Source: Pseudomonadota bacterium (GTDB taxonomy: Bacteria; Pseudomonadota; Gammaproteobacteria; Burkholderiales; Ferrovaceae). From it: a DNA stretch of 6,825 nt. This document shows, piece after piece, positions 1 through 5,821 of this stretch. Location: the NCBI GenBank assembly GCA_021794775.1, contig JAJYQG010000039.1:1-6825 (forward strand), in the 5' to 3' direction. Position numbers and translations under genes: made by a program. How positions within the stretch are numbered: position 1 is the stretch's first letter; every line of letters starts with the position of its first letter. Below the pieces are notes generated by a model that did no database searches, was not told the DNA's origin, and saw only the letters and a program-made list of their open reading frames with translations.

Positions 1-822
1 CTGCGAGCGCATCAGAAACGTACGGCACCGGGTTTGCTGGAAGAACGTTCGCTGACTTGGGAAGCGGTCGAGCCGCTGGATGGCGGCCTACGGATAAGGG
101 CGGCGGGCCAGACCTATACCACACGGTTGCTGTTGGCCTGTGACGGGATTCAGTCGGCCTTGCGCGACAAAATGGGCTTGCGTGCCCAGTTCACGTCTTA
201 TGGCCAGACGGCGCTGGTGGTCAACTACCGCATCTCGGGTCAGCATGGTGGGGTGGCGCATCAGTGGTTTGTGCCTGGAGGAGTGTTGGCGTTGTTGCCT
301 CTGCCCGGCAATCATGTGTCTTTGGTTTGGTCGTTGCGTTCCGATCATGCTCAGGCATGGTTGGGTATGTCGCCGGAACAAAGAACCGTGACTTTGCAAG
401 CCCAGGTGGGTTACGGTATGGGGCAGTTTGAAGAAATTTCGAAGCCGGCCGCTTTTGAATTGCGTCGTATGAGTGTGGATCGCTGGATAGCGCCCCGCTT
501 TGCGTTGGTGGGGGATGCGGCCCATGGGGTACATCCCATGGCGGGCCAGGGTTTGAACCTGGGTCTTGAGGATGCTGCCACGTTGGCCGATATTTTACTG
601 CGGCGCTTGCCGGGTCCGGAGATTGGCGATCGATCGCTGCTGAGGCGCTACGAGCGATCTCGCCGGGAACCCGTGGCTCAGATGCATGCTCTGGCCGGTG
701 TGCTGAATGGACTGTTTGCCCGTTCGGATGGGCCGTGGGCTGTTTTGCGCAACTGGGGAATGAATCGACTGGATGCGCTCGATGGCATCAAACGTGAATT
801 GATTGAACAGGCTAATCGGTAA
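1..822 (+). CDS. UbiH/UbiF/COQ6-family FAD-dependent hydroxylase, C-terminal part (5' truncated)
   Basis: This is the C-terminal two thirds (273 codons plus stop) of a flavoprotein monooxygenase of the UbiH/UbiF/VisC/COQ6 family. The frame is open from base 1, so the start lies upstream of the window. The family hydroxylates the aromatic ring of ubiquinone precursors at the inner membrane, using FAD, NAD(P)H and O2. Two family signatures are visible. The first is the ACDGIQSALR stretch (DG-x-x-S-x-x-R type, Asp codon at 142). The second is the FAD ribityl-binding motif LVGDAAHGVHPMAGQGLN, whose Gly-Asp codons are at 511-516. The N-terminal dinucleotide-binding fold (GxGxxG) is outside the window. 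The C-terminus (WGMNRLDALDGIKRELIEQA) resembles that of UbiH-type enzymes. The ring position it hydroxylates (UbiH, UbiF or UbiI role) cannot be decided here. The stop touches the dsbC region, so the two genes are probably cotranscribed. Confidence 0.93.
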   Translation: MRAHQKRTAPGLLEERSLTWEAVEPLDGGLRIRAAGQTYTTRLLLACDGIQSALRDKMGLRAQFTSYGQTALVVNYRISGQHGGVAHQWFVPGGVLALLPLPGNHVSLVWSLRSDHAQAWLGMSPEQRTVTLQAQVGYGMGQFEEISKPAAFELRRMSVDRWIAPRFALVGDAAHGVHPMAGQGLNLGLEDAATLADILLRRLPGPEIGDRSLLRRYERSRREPVAQMHALAGVLNGLFARSDGPWAVLRNWGMNRLDALDGIKRELIEQANR

Positions 823-827
823 TGGGT

Positions 828-834
828 GAGGGAG
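828..834 (+). promoter_or_regulatory. Ribosome binding site deciding the dsbC start
   Basis: The sequence GAGGGAG lies just before the ATG at 837, with 5 nt between the GAGG core and that ATG. The alternative ATG at 822 overlaps the preceding stop codon (TAATG) and has no purine-rich stretch in front of it. It could only be reached by translational coupling. The ATG at 837 is therefore preferred. Confidence 0.55.
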
Positions 835-836
835 TC

Positions 837-1586
837 ATGAGGGAGAAAGATCGGGGTAGTGAAGGCCGGGGTCGGGTTTGGCTTGGGATGTTGTCCGTGT
901 TGCTGATGGCGATGGTGGGAACGCCGGTTCGGGCAGACGAAGCGGCTTTGCGTCAGAATCTGGCGCATAAATTGCCCAAGTTGGCCCCCCATGTTTTGCA
1001 GATTCATCCTGCTCATGCGCTGGGTTTGTATGAGTTGTATACCGATGATCGTCAGATACTCTATGTCGATGAAGCGGCAACGACTCTGGTCGCTGGCGAC
1101 TTGATCGAAGCGAAATCGTTGCGCAATCTTACCGAGGAGCGACTCAAGGTGTTGGGTGCGGTGAAACCAGCCGATCTTCCGCTTGATCTGGCCATGAAAC
1201 GGGTCAAAGGCAACGGTAAGCGCATGGTGGCGGTGTTTTCCGATCCGGATTGTCCTTTTTGTCGCAAGCTCGAAAAAGAATTGGAAGGGATAACTGATGT
1301 GACGGTCTATACTTTTCTTTATCCCATCGCTTCGCTGCACCCCGATGCTCCGCAAAGGGCGCATTGGATTGCGTGTTCGCGGGATCCTGAAAAGGCTTGG
1401 GAAGACTATCAGTTACGTCAGATTGAGCCTCGGCAGCACGAGTGCCGCGACCATTTGGAAGCCATTCAGGCATTGGGAGAAAAATACCGGATCAGCGGTA
1501 CCCCAACCCTGATTTTTGCCGATGGGTCGATCGTTCCAGGGGCATTGCCCCAAGAGGAGTTGGAACAAGCTCTGGGTCCCCACTGA
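837..1586 (+). CDS. dsbC: Periplasmic thiol:disulfide isomerase DsbC
   Basis: DsbC corrects wrong disulfides in periplasmic proteins as a V-shaped dimer and is kept reduced by DsbD. With the start at 837 the protein has 249 residues, slightly longer than E. coli DsbC. It has a basic N-region, then a hydrophobic stretch at residues 14-28, and a likely signal peptidase site after VRA (residue 33). Residues about 35-110 match the small dimerisation domain. The thioredoxin domain follows, with the redox motif CPFC (Cys139 and Cys142, codons 1251-1262) inside FSDPDCPFCRKLE. A second pair, Cys180 and Cys203, corresponds to the structural disulfide known in E. coli DsbC. The cis-proline is in GTPTLIF (Pro223). 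The active site is CPFC rather than the CGYC of E. coli, a variation that occurs in the family. An upstream in-frame ATG at 822 would add five residues. Confidence 0.95.
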   Translation: MREKDRGSEGRGRVWLGMLSVLLMAMVGTPVRADEAALRQNLAHKLPKLAPHVLQIHPAHALGLYELYTDDRQILYVDEAATTLVAGDLIEAKSLRNLTEERLKVLGAVKPADLPLDLAMKRVKGNGKRMVAVFSDPDCPFCRKLEKELEGITDVTVYTFLYPIASLHPDAPQRAHWIACSRDPEKAWEDYQLRQIEPRQHECRDHLEAIQALGEKYRISGTPTLIFADGSIVPGALPQEELEQALGPH

Positions 1587-1589
1587 GGG

Positions 1590-1664
1590 TCATGCCTTGC
1601 CCTGGCTGGCAACGATGAGCCAGGTGGTCGCCAGGATTGAGACTTGCCATAGCAGTTCGCGCAT
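1590..1664 (-). CDS. Possible 24-residue hydrophobic small protein, unrecognised
   Basis: A short open frame on the minus strand starts with ATG at 1664 and ends with TGA at 1590-1592. It encodes MRELLWQVSILATTWLIV followed by ASQGKA. Residues 5-19 are almost wholly hydrophobic, so it could be a single membrane segment or a tiny signal-like peptide. Its main support is a near-consensus ribosome binding site GAGGAG (bases 1671-1676 on the plus strand) with 6 nt to the ATG. The frame fits into the gap after dsbC, ending 3 bp from the dsbC stop in convergent orientation. I recognise no family, and no strong promoter is visible on this strand. Frames this short often arise by chance, so this is a candidate only. 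Confidence 0.25.
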   Translation of the reverse strand: MRELLWQVSILATTWLIVASQGKA

Positions 1665-1688
1665 GAGTTGCTCCTCGTGGAAATGTCG

Positions 1689-1717
1689 TTGGAACCAGTA
1701 TGCATGGACTTTAAAAT
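1689..1717 (+). promoter_or_regulatory. Candidate sigma70-type promoter for radC
   Basis: A -35 box TTGGAA (1689-1694) and a -10 box TAAAAT (1712-1717) are separated by 17 bp. They match the consensus at 4 of 6 and 5 of 6 positions. The -10 lies at the edge of an AT-rich island (about 1705-1765) that stands out from the surrounding GC-rich sequence. Transcription from about 1724 would give radC an unusually long leader of about 140 nt that includes the two hairpins listed next. Confidence 0.45.
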
Positions 1718-1741
1718 AATATAAAAGAATGAAATAGGATA

Positions 1742-1773
1742 AACATCTGTTTTTTTGTTATATGGCAGATGTT
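1742..1773 (+). repeat. Inverted repeat (hairpin) in the radC leader
   Basis: A perfect 8-bp inverted repeat AACATCTG (1742-1749) and CAGATGTT (1766-1773) can be extended inward by two G-U pairs in RNA. The spacer between the arms is 16 nt and carries a run of seven T (1750-1756). The U-run is in the loop and not after the stem, so it is not a standard intrinsic terminator. It could be a protein-binding operator or an RNA structure in the leader. It may also be chance in AT-rich DNA. Confidence 0.4.
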
Positions 1774-1794
1774 CTCACTCAGCAGCTTTGTGGA

Positions 1795-1809
1795 AGCGCA
1801 TTCGGCGCT
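1795..1809 (+). repeat. Short GC-rich hairpin in the radC leader
   Basis: AGCGC (1795-1799) and GCGCT (1805-1809) form a perfect 5-bp stem around the loop ATTCG. It lies 21 bp downstream of the 1742-1773 hairpin and about 58 bp before the radC start. No T-run follows, so termination is not implied. A stem this short can occur by chance. Confidence 0.25.
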
Positions 1810-1867
1810 GTTGATGTTGCGAGCCAGCGTGGTCGGGTGAAGGACAATGAAGTTTTGAGGGATGTCC

Positions 1868-2434
1868 ATGACTTCACCGGAACATTGGAGCAACGCCGAG
1901 CTTTTGGCCTGTCTTTTTGGAGCGACGAAGGGGGCGTATCGGGCCTGCGAAGCCTCTTTGGATCCGCTGTTTGCCGGGACTGGTGAGCGATGGCAAGGCA
2001 AAGGACCTGCTTTGCGCGAGGTTATGCGTCGCTGGCTCGAAGAAGGGTTAAAACGCGGAGAAGTTCTGGGTCAACCCGATCGGGTGAGGGACTATCTGCG
2101 TCTGATTTTCAAAGGGCAACCCCATGAATCGTTTTGGGTTCTGTATCTGGATGCCCAACATCGCCTGATGGTGTCTGAACAGCTGTTTCGCGGAACCTTG
2201 ACGCAGACGGCCGTTTATCCCCGTGAAGTGCTGAAAGCGGCTTTGCGCTATAATGCAGCGGCCTTGCTGTTGGCGCATAACCATCCTTCGGGCAAGGCGC
2301 ATCCGAGTACGGCCGATCGCCAATTGACGGAGGTGCTCAAAAGGGCGCTCGAATTGGTTGACATCAAGGTATTGGATCACTTCGTGGTGGCTGGGCCCGA
2401 GATGGTCAGTTTGGCCGAATTGGGCTGGGTTTGA
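1868..2434 (+). CDS. radC: RadC/YicR-family (UPF0758) JAMM-domain protein, short N-terminus
   Basis: RadC-family proteins have an N-terminal helix-hairpin-helix-like part and a C-terminal JAB1/MPN metallopeptidase-like domain. Their cellular role is unsettled, and the old link to DNA repair in E. coli has been questioned. The metal-binding signature HNHPSGKAHPSTAD is clear (first His codon 2276-2278), and the usual partner Glu is in SEQLFRGT. PREVLKAALRYNAAALLLAH and DHFVVAG are also family-typical. At 188 residues it is about 30 shorter than most members. It begins near the SDAELLA block (here SNAELLA) and lacks the usual PREKLL-type opening. An in-frame TGA at 1856-1858 prevents extension. 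ATG 1868 is preferred because GAGGG (1857-1861) is well spaced for it, but only one base from the alternative ATG at 1862. The 3' end overlaps the convergent tlpA-like gene by 29 bp. Confidence 0.92.
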   Translation: MTSPEHWSNAELLACLFGATKGAYRACEASLDPLFAGTGERWQGKGPALREVMRRWLEEGLKRGEVLGQPDRVRDYLRLIFKGQPHESFWVLYLDAQHRLMVSEQLFRGTLTQTAVYPREVLKAALRYNAAALLLAHNHPSGKAHPSTADRQLTEVLKRALELVDIKVLDHFVVAGPEMVSLAELGWV

Positions 2435-2954
2435 GCGTGTTTTTTGTCGCTTGTTGTGAAAGAATGGTTTCCAGTTCTGCCGCATTCAGCCGCCCCAGCT
2501 TGACCCACAGGACTTCATCATGAGCGTTCAAGAGCAGGGTCATGGGTAGCCCTTGTTGGGCATTGCCCAGGGACTGCGTCAGCGACAAGGTGTCGTCTTT
2601 GGCAATCAGGCTTGGGTAGGGCAGCGGTTGTTTGGCCAAGAAAGCGTTGACCGATTCGGCGCTGTCCATGGCAATGCCAATAAAGGTCACGCCGCGTTCA
2701 CGCCAGTGCGGATAAATTTGGCGCAACAAAGGCAGTTCTTCACGACAGGGCGTGCACCAAGGAGCCCAGAAGTTGATCAGGCGAAGTCCCGGCCATTGCC
2801 CCAGCGTTTGGTTTTTGCCTTGATCGTCGGGCAAGGTCAAATGACTCCAGGCCGTGGTGGGTTGTGGCGCAAGGGGAGGGGGGGGAAAGTGTCGAGAGAC
2901 TGCCCAGCCAAGAACCAGCAGGAGAATCCCGAACCCAAGAAAGGCTTTCTTCAT
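2406..2954 (-). CDS. TlpA/ResA-like membrane-anchored thioredoxin-fold protein
   Basis: This 182-residue protein belongs to the TlpA/ResA/CcmG group of periplasmic thiol-disulfide oxidoreductases. Members usually act as reductants, for example in cytochrome c or cytochrome oxidase maturation. A positively charged MKK start and a hydrophobic stretch at residues 4-20 form an uncleaved anchor or signal peptide, with no lipobox cysteine visible. A proline-rich linker follows (FPPPPLAPQP, residues 23-32). The redox site is in NFWAPWCTPCREELP, with Cys67 and Cys70. The cis-proline is Pro137 in GLPMTLLL. The C-terminus after about residue 167 (ATKNTLKPSPIRPN) looks like an unstructured tail. The coding sequence for this tail is the part that overlaps radC. 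The gene is divergent from aceF, and its substrate cannot be told from context. The Pro-rich linker is encoded over a run of eight C on the coding strand. Confidence 0.9.
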   Translation of the reverse strand: MKKAFLGFGILLLVLGWAVSRHFPPPPLAPQPTTAWSHLTLPDDQGKNQTLGQWPGLRLINFWAPWCTPCREELPLLRQIYPHWRERGVTFIGIAMDSAESVNAFLAKQPLPYPSLIAKDDTLSLTQSLGNAQQGLPMTLLLNAHDEVLWVKLGRLNAAELETILSQQATKNTLKPSPIRPN

Positions 2955-2988
2955 CGTATGCGTTTCCGTCCAGAGAGGATCGGCCTCA

Positions 2989-2997
2989 TGCTAAAAT
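2989..2997 (+). promoter_or_regulatory. aceF: Candidate extended -10 element upstream of aceF
   Basis: TGCTAAAAT within the 116-bp tlpA-aceF divergent spacer matches the extended -10 form (TGn followed by TAAAAT, 5 of 6 to consensus). No recognisable -35 box sits at the right distance. A start near 3004 would give aceF a leader of about 67 nt. I see no clear promoter for the divergent tlpA-like gene, and no palindrome resembling a PdhR operator. Confidence 0.3.
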
Positions 2998-3070
2998 CGG
3001 TGATCAAGTTTACCTTGGCTGCGTGCACTCGGGTGCCGCATGCGTTAACCATCTGGGGGTGACAAGAACT

Positions 3071-4384
3071 ATGGTGACACAAGTCAGCGTTCCAGATATC
3101 GGTTCGTTCAGGAATGTGCCGATCATCGAGCTGTTGGTCCAGGCCGGCGATGTTATTGAAGTCGATCAGCCTCTGATGACGCTTGAATCCGACAAGGCCA
3201 CCCTGGAGGTTCCCGCCCCAAGGGCTGGGGTTGTGCAGCAAGTATTGGTCAAACTGGGGGATCGTGTGTCTCAGGGTACCCCAATTCTGATGCTGGAGGC
3301 GGGAGAGGCCGCGGAGGTCGCGGAGGTCGCGGCGCCCGGGGTTGTTCCGGCTGCAGACGTTGCGCCTATGTCCGTGATGGAAAAGAGCGAAGTACCCGAG
3401 GTTGAGCCGGTTGCGCCTCCGCGCGCCGTGCCTTCTGTGGTGACGGCGCCCGCTTTGTCGGAGGTCGCTGAAGCGGCGTTGGTTTTGGCCCATGCCAGTC
3501 CAACGGTGAGGCGTTACGCCCGAGAGTTGGGCGTGGATCTTGGTCAGGTACGCGGGACCGGCCCTAAAAACCGGGTATTGCGTGACGATGTTCAGGCCTT
3601 CGTCAAGTCGGCGCTTGCTGCTCATTCGGGAAGCGCGACAACGCAGGGTTGGCCTGGTTTGCCAGAATGGCCGGAAGTGGACTTTGCGCAGTACGGACCC
3701 ATTGAGGTGAGGCCACTGAGCAGGGTTCAGAAACTTTCGGGAGCTTATTTGCATCGCAATTGGCTGAGAATTCCCCATGTGACCAACCATGAGGAGGTCG
3801 ATATCACGGAGCTCGAAGCCTTTCGCCAAATGCTGAATCGTGAAAAGTCGTCTCAGGATGCCAAGGTGACGGTGCTGACGCTGGTGATCAAAGCGCTGGC
3901 TGCGCTGTTGCCAAATTTCCCGACATTCAATGCGTCACTGCAAGGCGATGGCTTGGTCTTCAAGCGCTATGTGAACATAGGTTTTGCGGCAGATACGCCC
4001 CAGGGTTTGCTGGTACCTGTCGTGCGTGACGTGCCGACCCTGGGGGTTCGGCAGCTGGCTCTTAAAGTTGCAGATTTGGCACGGGAAGCTCGTGATGGCA
4101 AGCTCTCCCCAGAAGCCATGCAAGGAGGAACCTTTTCGGTGTCCAGCCTGGGGGGGATCGGAGGAAGCTTTTTTACGCCCATCATCAATGCGCCAGAGGT
4201 GGCGATTCTTGGATTGGGGCGGGCGGTGCAGAAGCCGGTCTGGCTTAACGGGGCGGTCGAACCGCGTTGGTTGTTGCCCATCTCCCTGTCTTACGATCAT
4301 CGGGTTATTGATGGGGCGAGCGCGGCGCGCTTCAACGAAGCTTTGCGGCGGATGCTGACAGATCTGCGGCGGATCTTGCTGTAG
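3071..4384 (+). CDS. aceF: Pyruvate dehydrogenase complex E2, dihydrolipoamide acetyltransferase
   Basis: E2 forms the core of the pyruvate dehydrogenase complex and moves the acetyl group from lipoamide to CoA. The 437-residue protein has the standard order. A single lipoyl domain (about 3-76) carries the modified lysine in LESDKATLE (Lys42). An Ala/Pro/Val-rich linker follows (about 77-140). The peripheral subunit-binding domain (about 142-178, ASPTVRRYARELGVDLGQVR) comes next. The catalytic domain (about 208-437) ends in SYDHRVIDGASAARF, with His410 and Asp414. IPHVTNHEEVDITELEAFR and the GGTFSVSSLGGIGG region are typical of AceF rather than SucB. Many E2 proteins carry two or three lipoyl domains, so this is a short form. 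ATG 3071 puts the lipoyl domain at the N-terminus. GGGGGTG about 9 nt upstream is a fair ribosome site. The frame stays open upstream, but that extension has no domain character. aceE is not adjacent. Confidence 0.95.
   Translation: MVTQVSVPDIGSFRNVPIIELLVQAGDVIEVDQPLMTLESDKATLEVPAPRAGVVQQVLVKLGDRVSQGTPILMLEAGEAAEVAEVAAPGVVPAADVAPMSVMEKSEVPEVEPVAPPRAVPSVVTAPALSEVAEAALVLAHASPTVRRYARELGVDLGQVRGTGPKNRVLRDDVQAFVKSALAAHSGSATTQGWPGLPEWPEVDFAQYGPIEVRPLSRVQKLSGAYLHRNWLRIPHVTNHEEVDITELEAFRQMLNREKSSQDAKVTVLTLVIKALAALLPNFPTFNASLQGDGLVFKRYVNIGFAADTPQGLLVPVVRDVPTLGVRQLALKVADLAREARDGKLSPEAMQGGTFSVSSLGGIGGSFFTPIINAPEVAILGLGRAVQKPVWLNGAVEPRWLLPISLSYDHRVIDGASAARFNEALRRMLTDLRRILL
3311..3328 (+). repeat. Two tandem copies of a 9-bp unit in the aceF linker
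   Basis: GCGGAGGTC occurs twice in tandem (3311-3319 and 3320-3328), followed by a partial third copy, and encodes the Ala-Glu-Val repeat of the E2 linker. In-frame expansion or loss of units would change linker length without breaking the protein. Such repeats are common in E2 linkers. Confidence 0.5.
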
Positions 4385-4392
4385 GGGGGGGG
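4384..4392 (+). repeat. G9 homopolymer forming the whole aceF-lpdA gap
   Basis: Nine consecutive G run from the last base of the aceF TAG stop to the base before the lpdA ATG at 4393. All eight intergenic bases are G, so this tract is the only Shine-Dalgarno-like sequence available for lpdA and it abuts the start codon. Changes in tract length would alter the spacing of ribosome binding. Confidence 0.6.
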
Positions 4393-5817
4393 ATGGAGAC
4401 GGACGTGACATGTGATGTGGTGGTCATCGGGGCTGGCCCTGGAGGCTATGCGGCAGCTTTTCGCAGTGCGGATCTGGGGCGACGTACGATTCTGGTCGAG
4501 AAAGCTTCGATTCTGGGCGGGGTATGCCTGAATGTCGGATGCATTCCATCCAAGGCGTTGCTGCATGCCGTTGCCGTCAAGGATGCCGCCCTGGATTTGG
4601 CCGAACATGGCATCCGTTTTGATGCGCCAACGGTGGATTTGGAACGTTTGCGTGGTTGGAAAAGCAATGTTGTGTCGCGGTTGACCGGTGGCTTGGCGCG
4701 CATGGCCAAAATGCGCAGCGTCGAGGTATGGCAAGGGCATGCCCGCTTTGTTTCGGACCGACGCCTGGAGGTGACCGACGAGAAAGGGCAGCGCCGCAGT
4801 CTGGGGTTTGAGCAGACCATCGTGGCCTCGGGTTCGGCCCCGATTCCTTTGCCTTTTGCACCCGATGACGATCGCATCTGGGATTCCAGTCGCGCCTTGG
4901 AGCTTCGGTATGTGCCGCAACGGTTTTTGATCGTGGGCGGTGGCATCATTGGTCTTGAAATGGCGACCGTGTACGCGTCGCTGGGATCGAAGGTTGACGT
5001 GGTTGAAATGTCCGACGGTCTGATGCCTGGTGCCGACCGCGATCTGGTTCGCGTCTGGGAGAAGCGCAATATGGCGCGTTTGGGAAGCGTGTTGCGGGAG
5101 ACTCGGGTGACGTCGATGGACGCGCGCGAAGATGCTGTTTGGGTCACCTGGCAAGACAAAAACGGCGTGACCGGCGAGGCGAGGCCTTACGATGCCGTTC
5201 TGGTGGCAGTGGGGCGCTCGCCCAACACGCGGGATCTTGGGCTCGATGCGGCGGGCTTGGTGGCTAACGCCAAGGGTTTTTTGGCGGTGGATAAACAGCA
5301 GAGGACTTCGGTTCCTCACATTCTGGCCATCGGTGATGTCACCGGGCAACCGATGTTGGCCCATAAAGCAACCCATGAGGGGCATGTGGCCGCCGAAGTC
5401 GCGGCTGGCTTGGCGCGCGGGTTTGATGTTCGCCAGATTCCGTCGGTGGCCTACACCGATCCTGAAGTGGCATGGTGCGGCATGACGGAAAGCGAGGCGG
5501 AAGTGCGTGGCATTCCTTACGCCAAGGCGGTGTTTCCCTGGCTAGCGAGTGGCCGCGCTTTGGCCAATGACCGTGCGGATGGTATGACCAAACTGCTTTT
5601 TGATCCCGATACACACCGGTTGTTGGGAGGCGCGATTGTGGGTGTTCAGGCAGGGGACTTGATCGGAGAGGTGGCGTTGGCGGTAGAAATGGGTGCCGAT
5701 GCCACCGATCTCGGACGAACCATTCATCCGCATCCCACCTTGGTGGAGTCCATCGGGTTGGCCGCAGAGCTGTTCGAGGGGGTCTGTACCGATCTTCCTC
5801 CGGCACGAGGAAAATGA
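4393..5817 (+). CDS. lpdA: Dihydrolipoamide dehydrogenase (E3)
   Basis: E3 is the FAD enzyme that reoxidises the lipoyl groups of 2-oxoacid dehydrogenase complexes and makes NADH. The 474-residue protein starts with the FAD-binding [14 protein letters not shown] (residues 9-22). The redox disulfide is in [13 protein letters not shown] (Cys45 and Cys50). The NAD-binding Rossmann motif is [12 protein letters not shown] (about 177-188). The second FAD motif is ILAIGDVTG. The C-terminal active-site pair comes from the other subunit of the dimer, in HPHPTLVES (His447 and Glu452). Length and order are those of a classical E3. It lacks the extra N-terminal lipoyl domain found on the PDH E3 of several betaproteobacteria such as Neisseria. 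It is translated directly after aceF across the G tract, which supports a role in pyruvate dehydrogenase, though E3 can serve other complexes. surE begins 4 nt after its stop. Confidence 0.96.
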   Translation: METDVTCDVVVIGAGPGGYAAAFRSADLGRRTILVEKASILGGVCLNVGCIPSKALLHAVAVKDAALDLAEHGIRFDAPTVDLERLRGWKSNVVSRLTGGLARMAKMRSVEVWQGHARFVSDRRLEVTDEKGQRRSLGFEQTIVASGSAPIPLPFAPDDDRIWDSSRALELRYVPQRFLIVGGGIIGLEMATVYASLGSKVDVVEMSDGLMPGADRDLVRVWEKRNMARLGSVLRETRVTSMDAREDAVWVTWQDKNGVTGEARPYDAVLVAVGRSPNTRDLGLDAAGLVANAKGFLAVDKQQRTSVPHILAIGDVTGQPMLAHKATHEGHVAAEVAAGLARGFDVRQIPSVAYTDPEVAWCGMTESEAEVRGIPYAKAVFPWLASGRALANDRADGMTKLLFDPDTHRLLGGAIVGVQAGDLIGEVALAVEMGADATDLGRTIHPHPTLVESIGLAAELFEGVCTDLPPARGK

Positions 5818-5821
5818 TGCC

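Noticed and set aside
1601..1624. CCTGGCT...AGCCAGG inverted repeat after dsbC as an intrinsic terminator
   Set aside because: The stem is only 7 bp with a 10-nt loop and no T-run follows on either strand. It also lies inside the candidate small ORF. It may be a weak structure but is not a terminator I can support.
1762..1986. 74-codon plus-strand frame starting before radC
   Set aside because: It runs into radC in a different frame, shows no recognisable protein features, and its start lies inside the leader hairpin without a ribosome site.
2434..2451. AGCG...CGCT around a T6 run after radC as a terminator
   Set aside because: There are only 4 base pairs, with the T-run in the loop. This is too weak, and the region is coding sequence of the tlpA-like gene.
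2951..3829. 292-codon minus-strand open frame opposite aceF
   Set aside because: It is a shadow of the AceF lipoyl, linker and binding domains. The composition is unnatural, no ribosome site is visible, and AceF on the plus strand is unmistakable.
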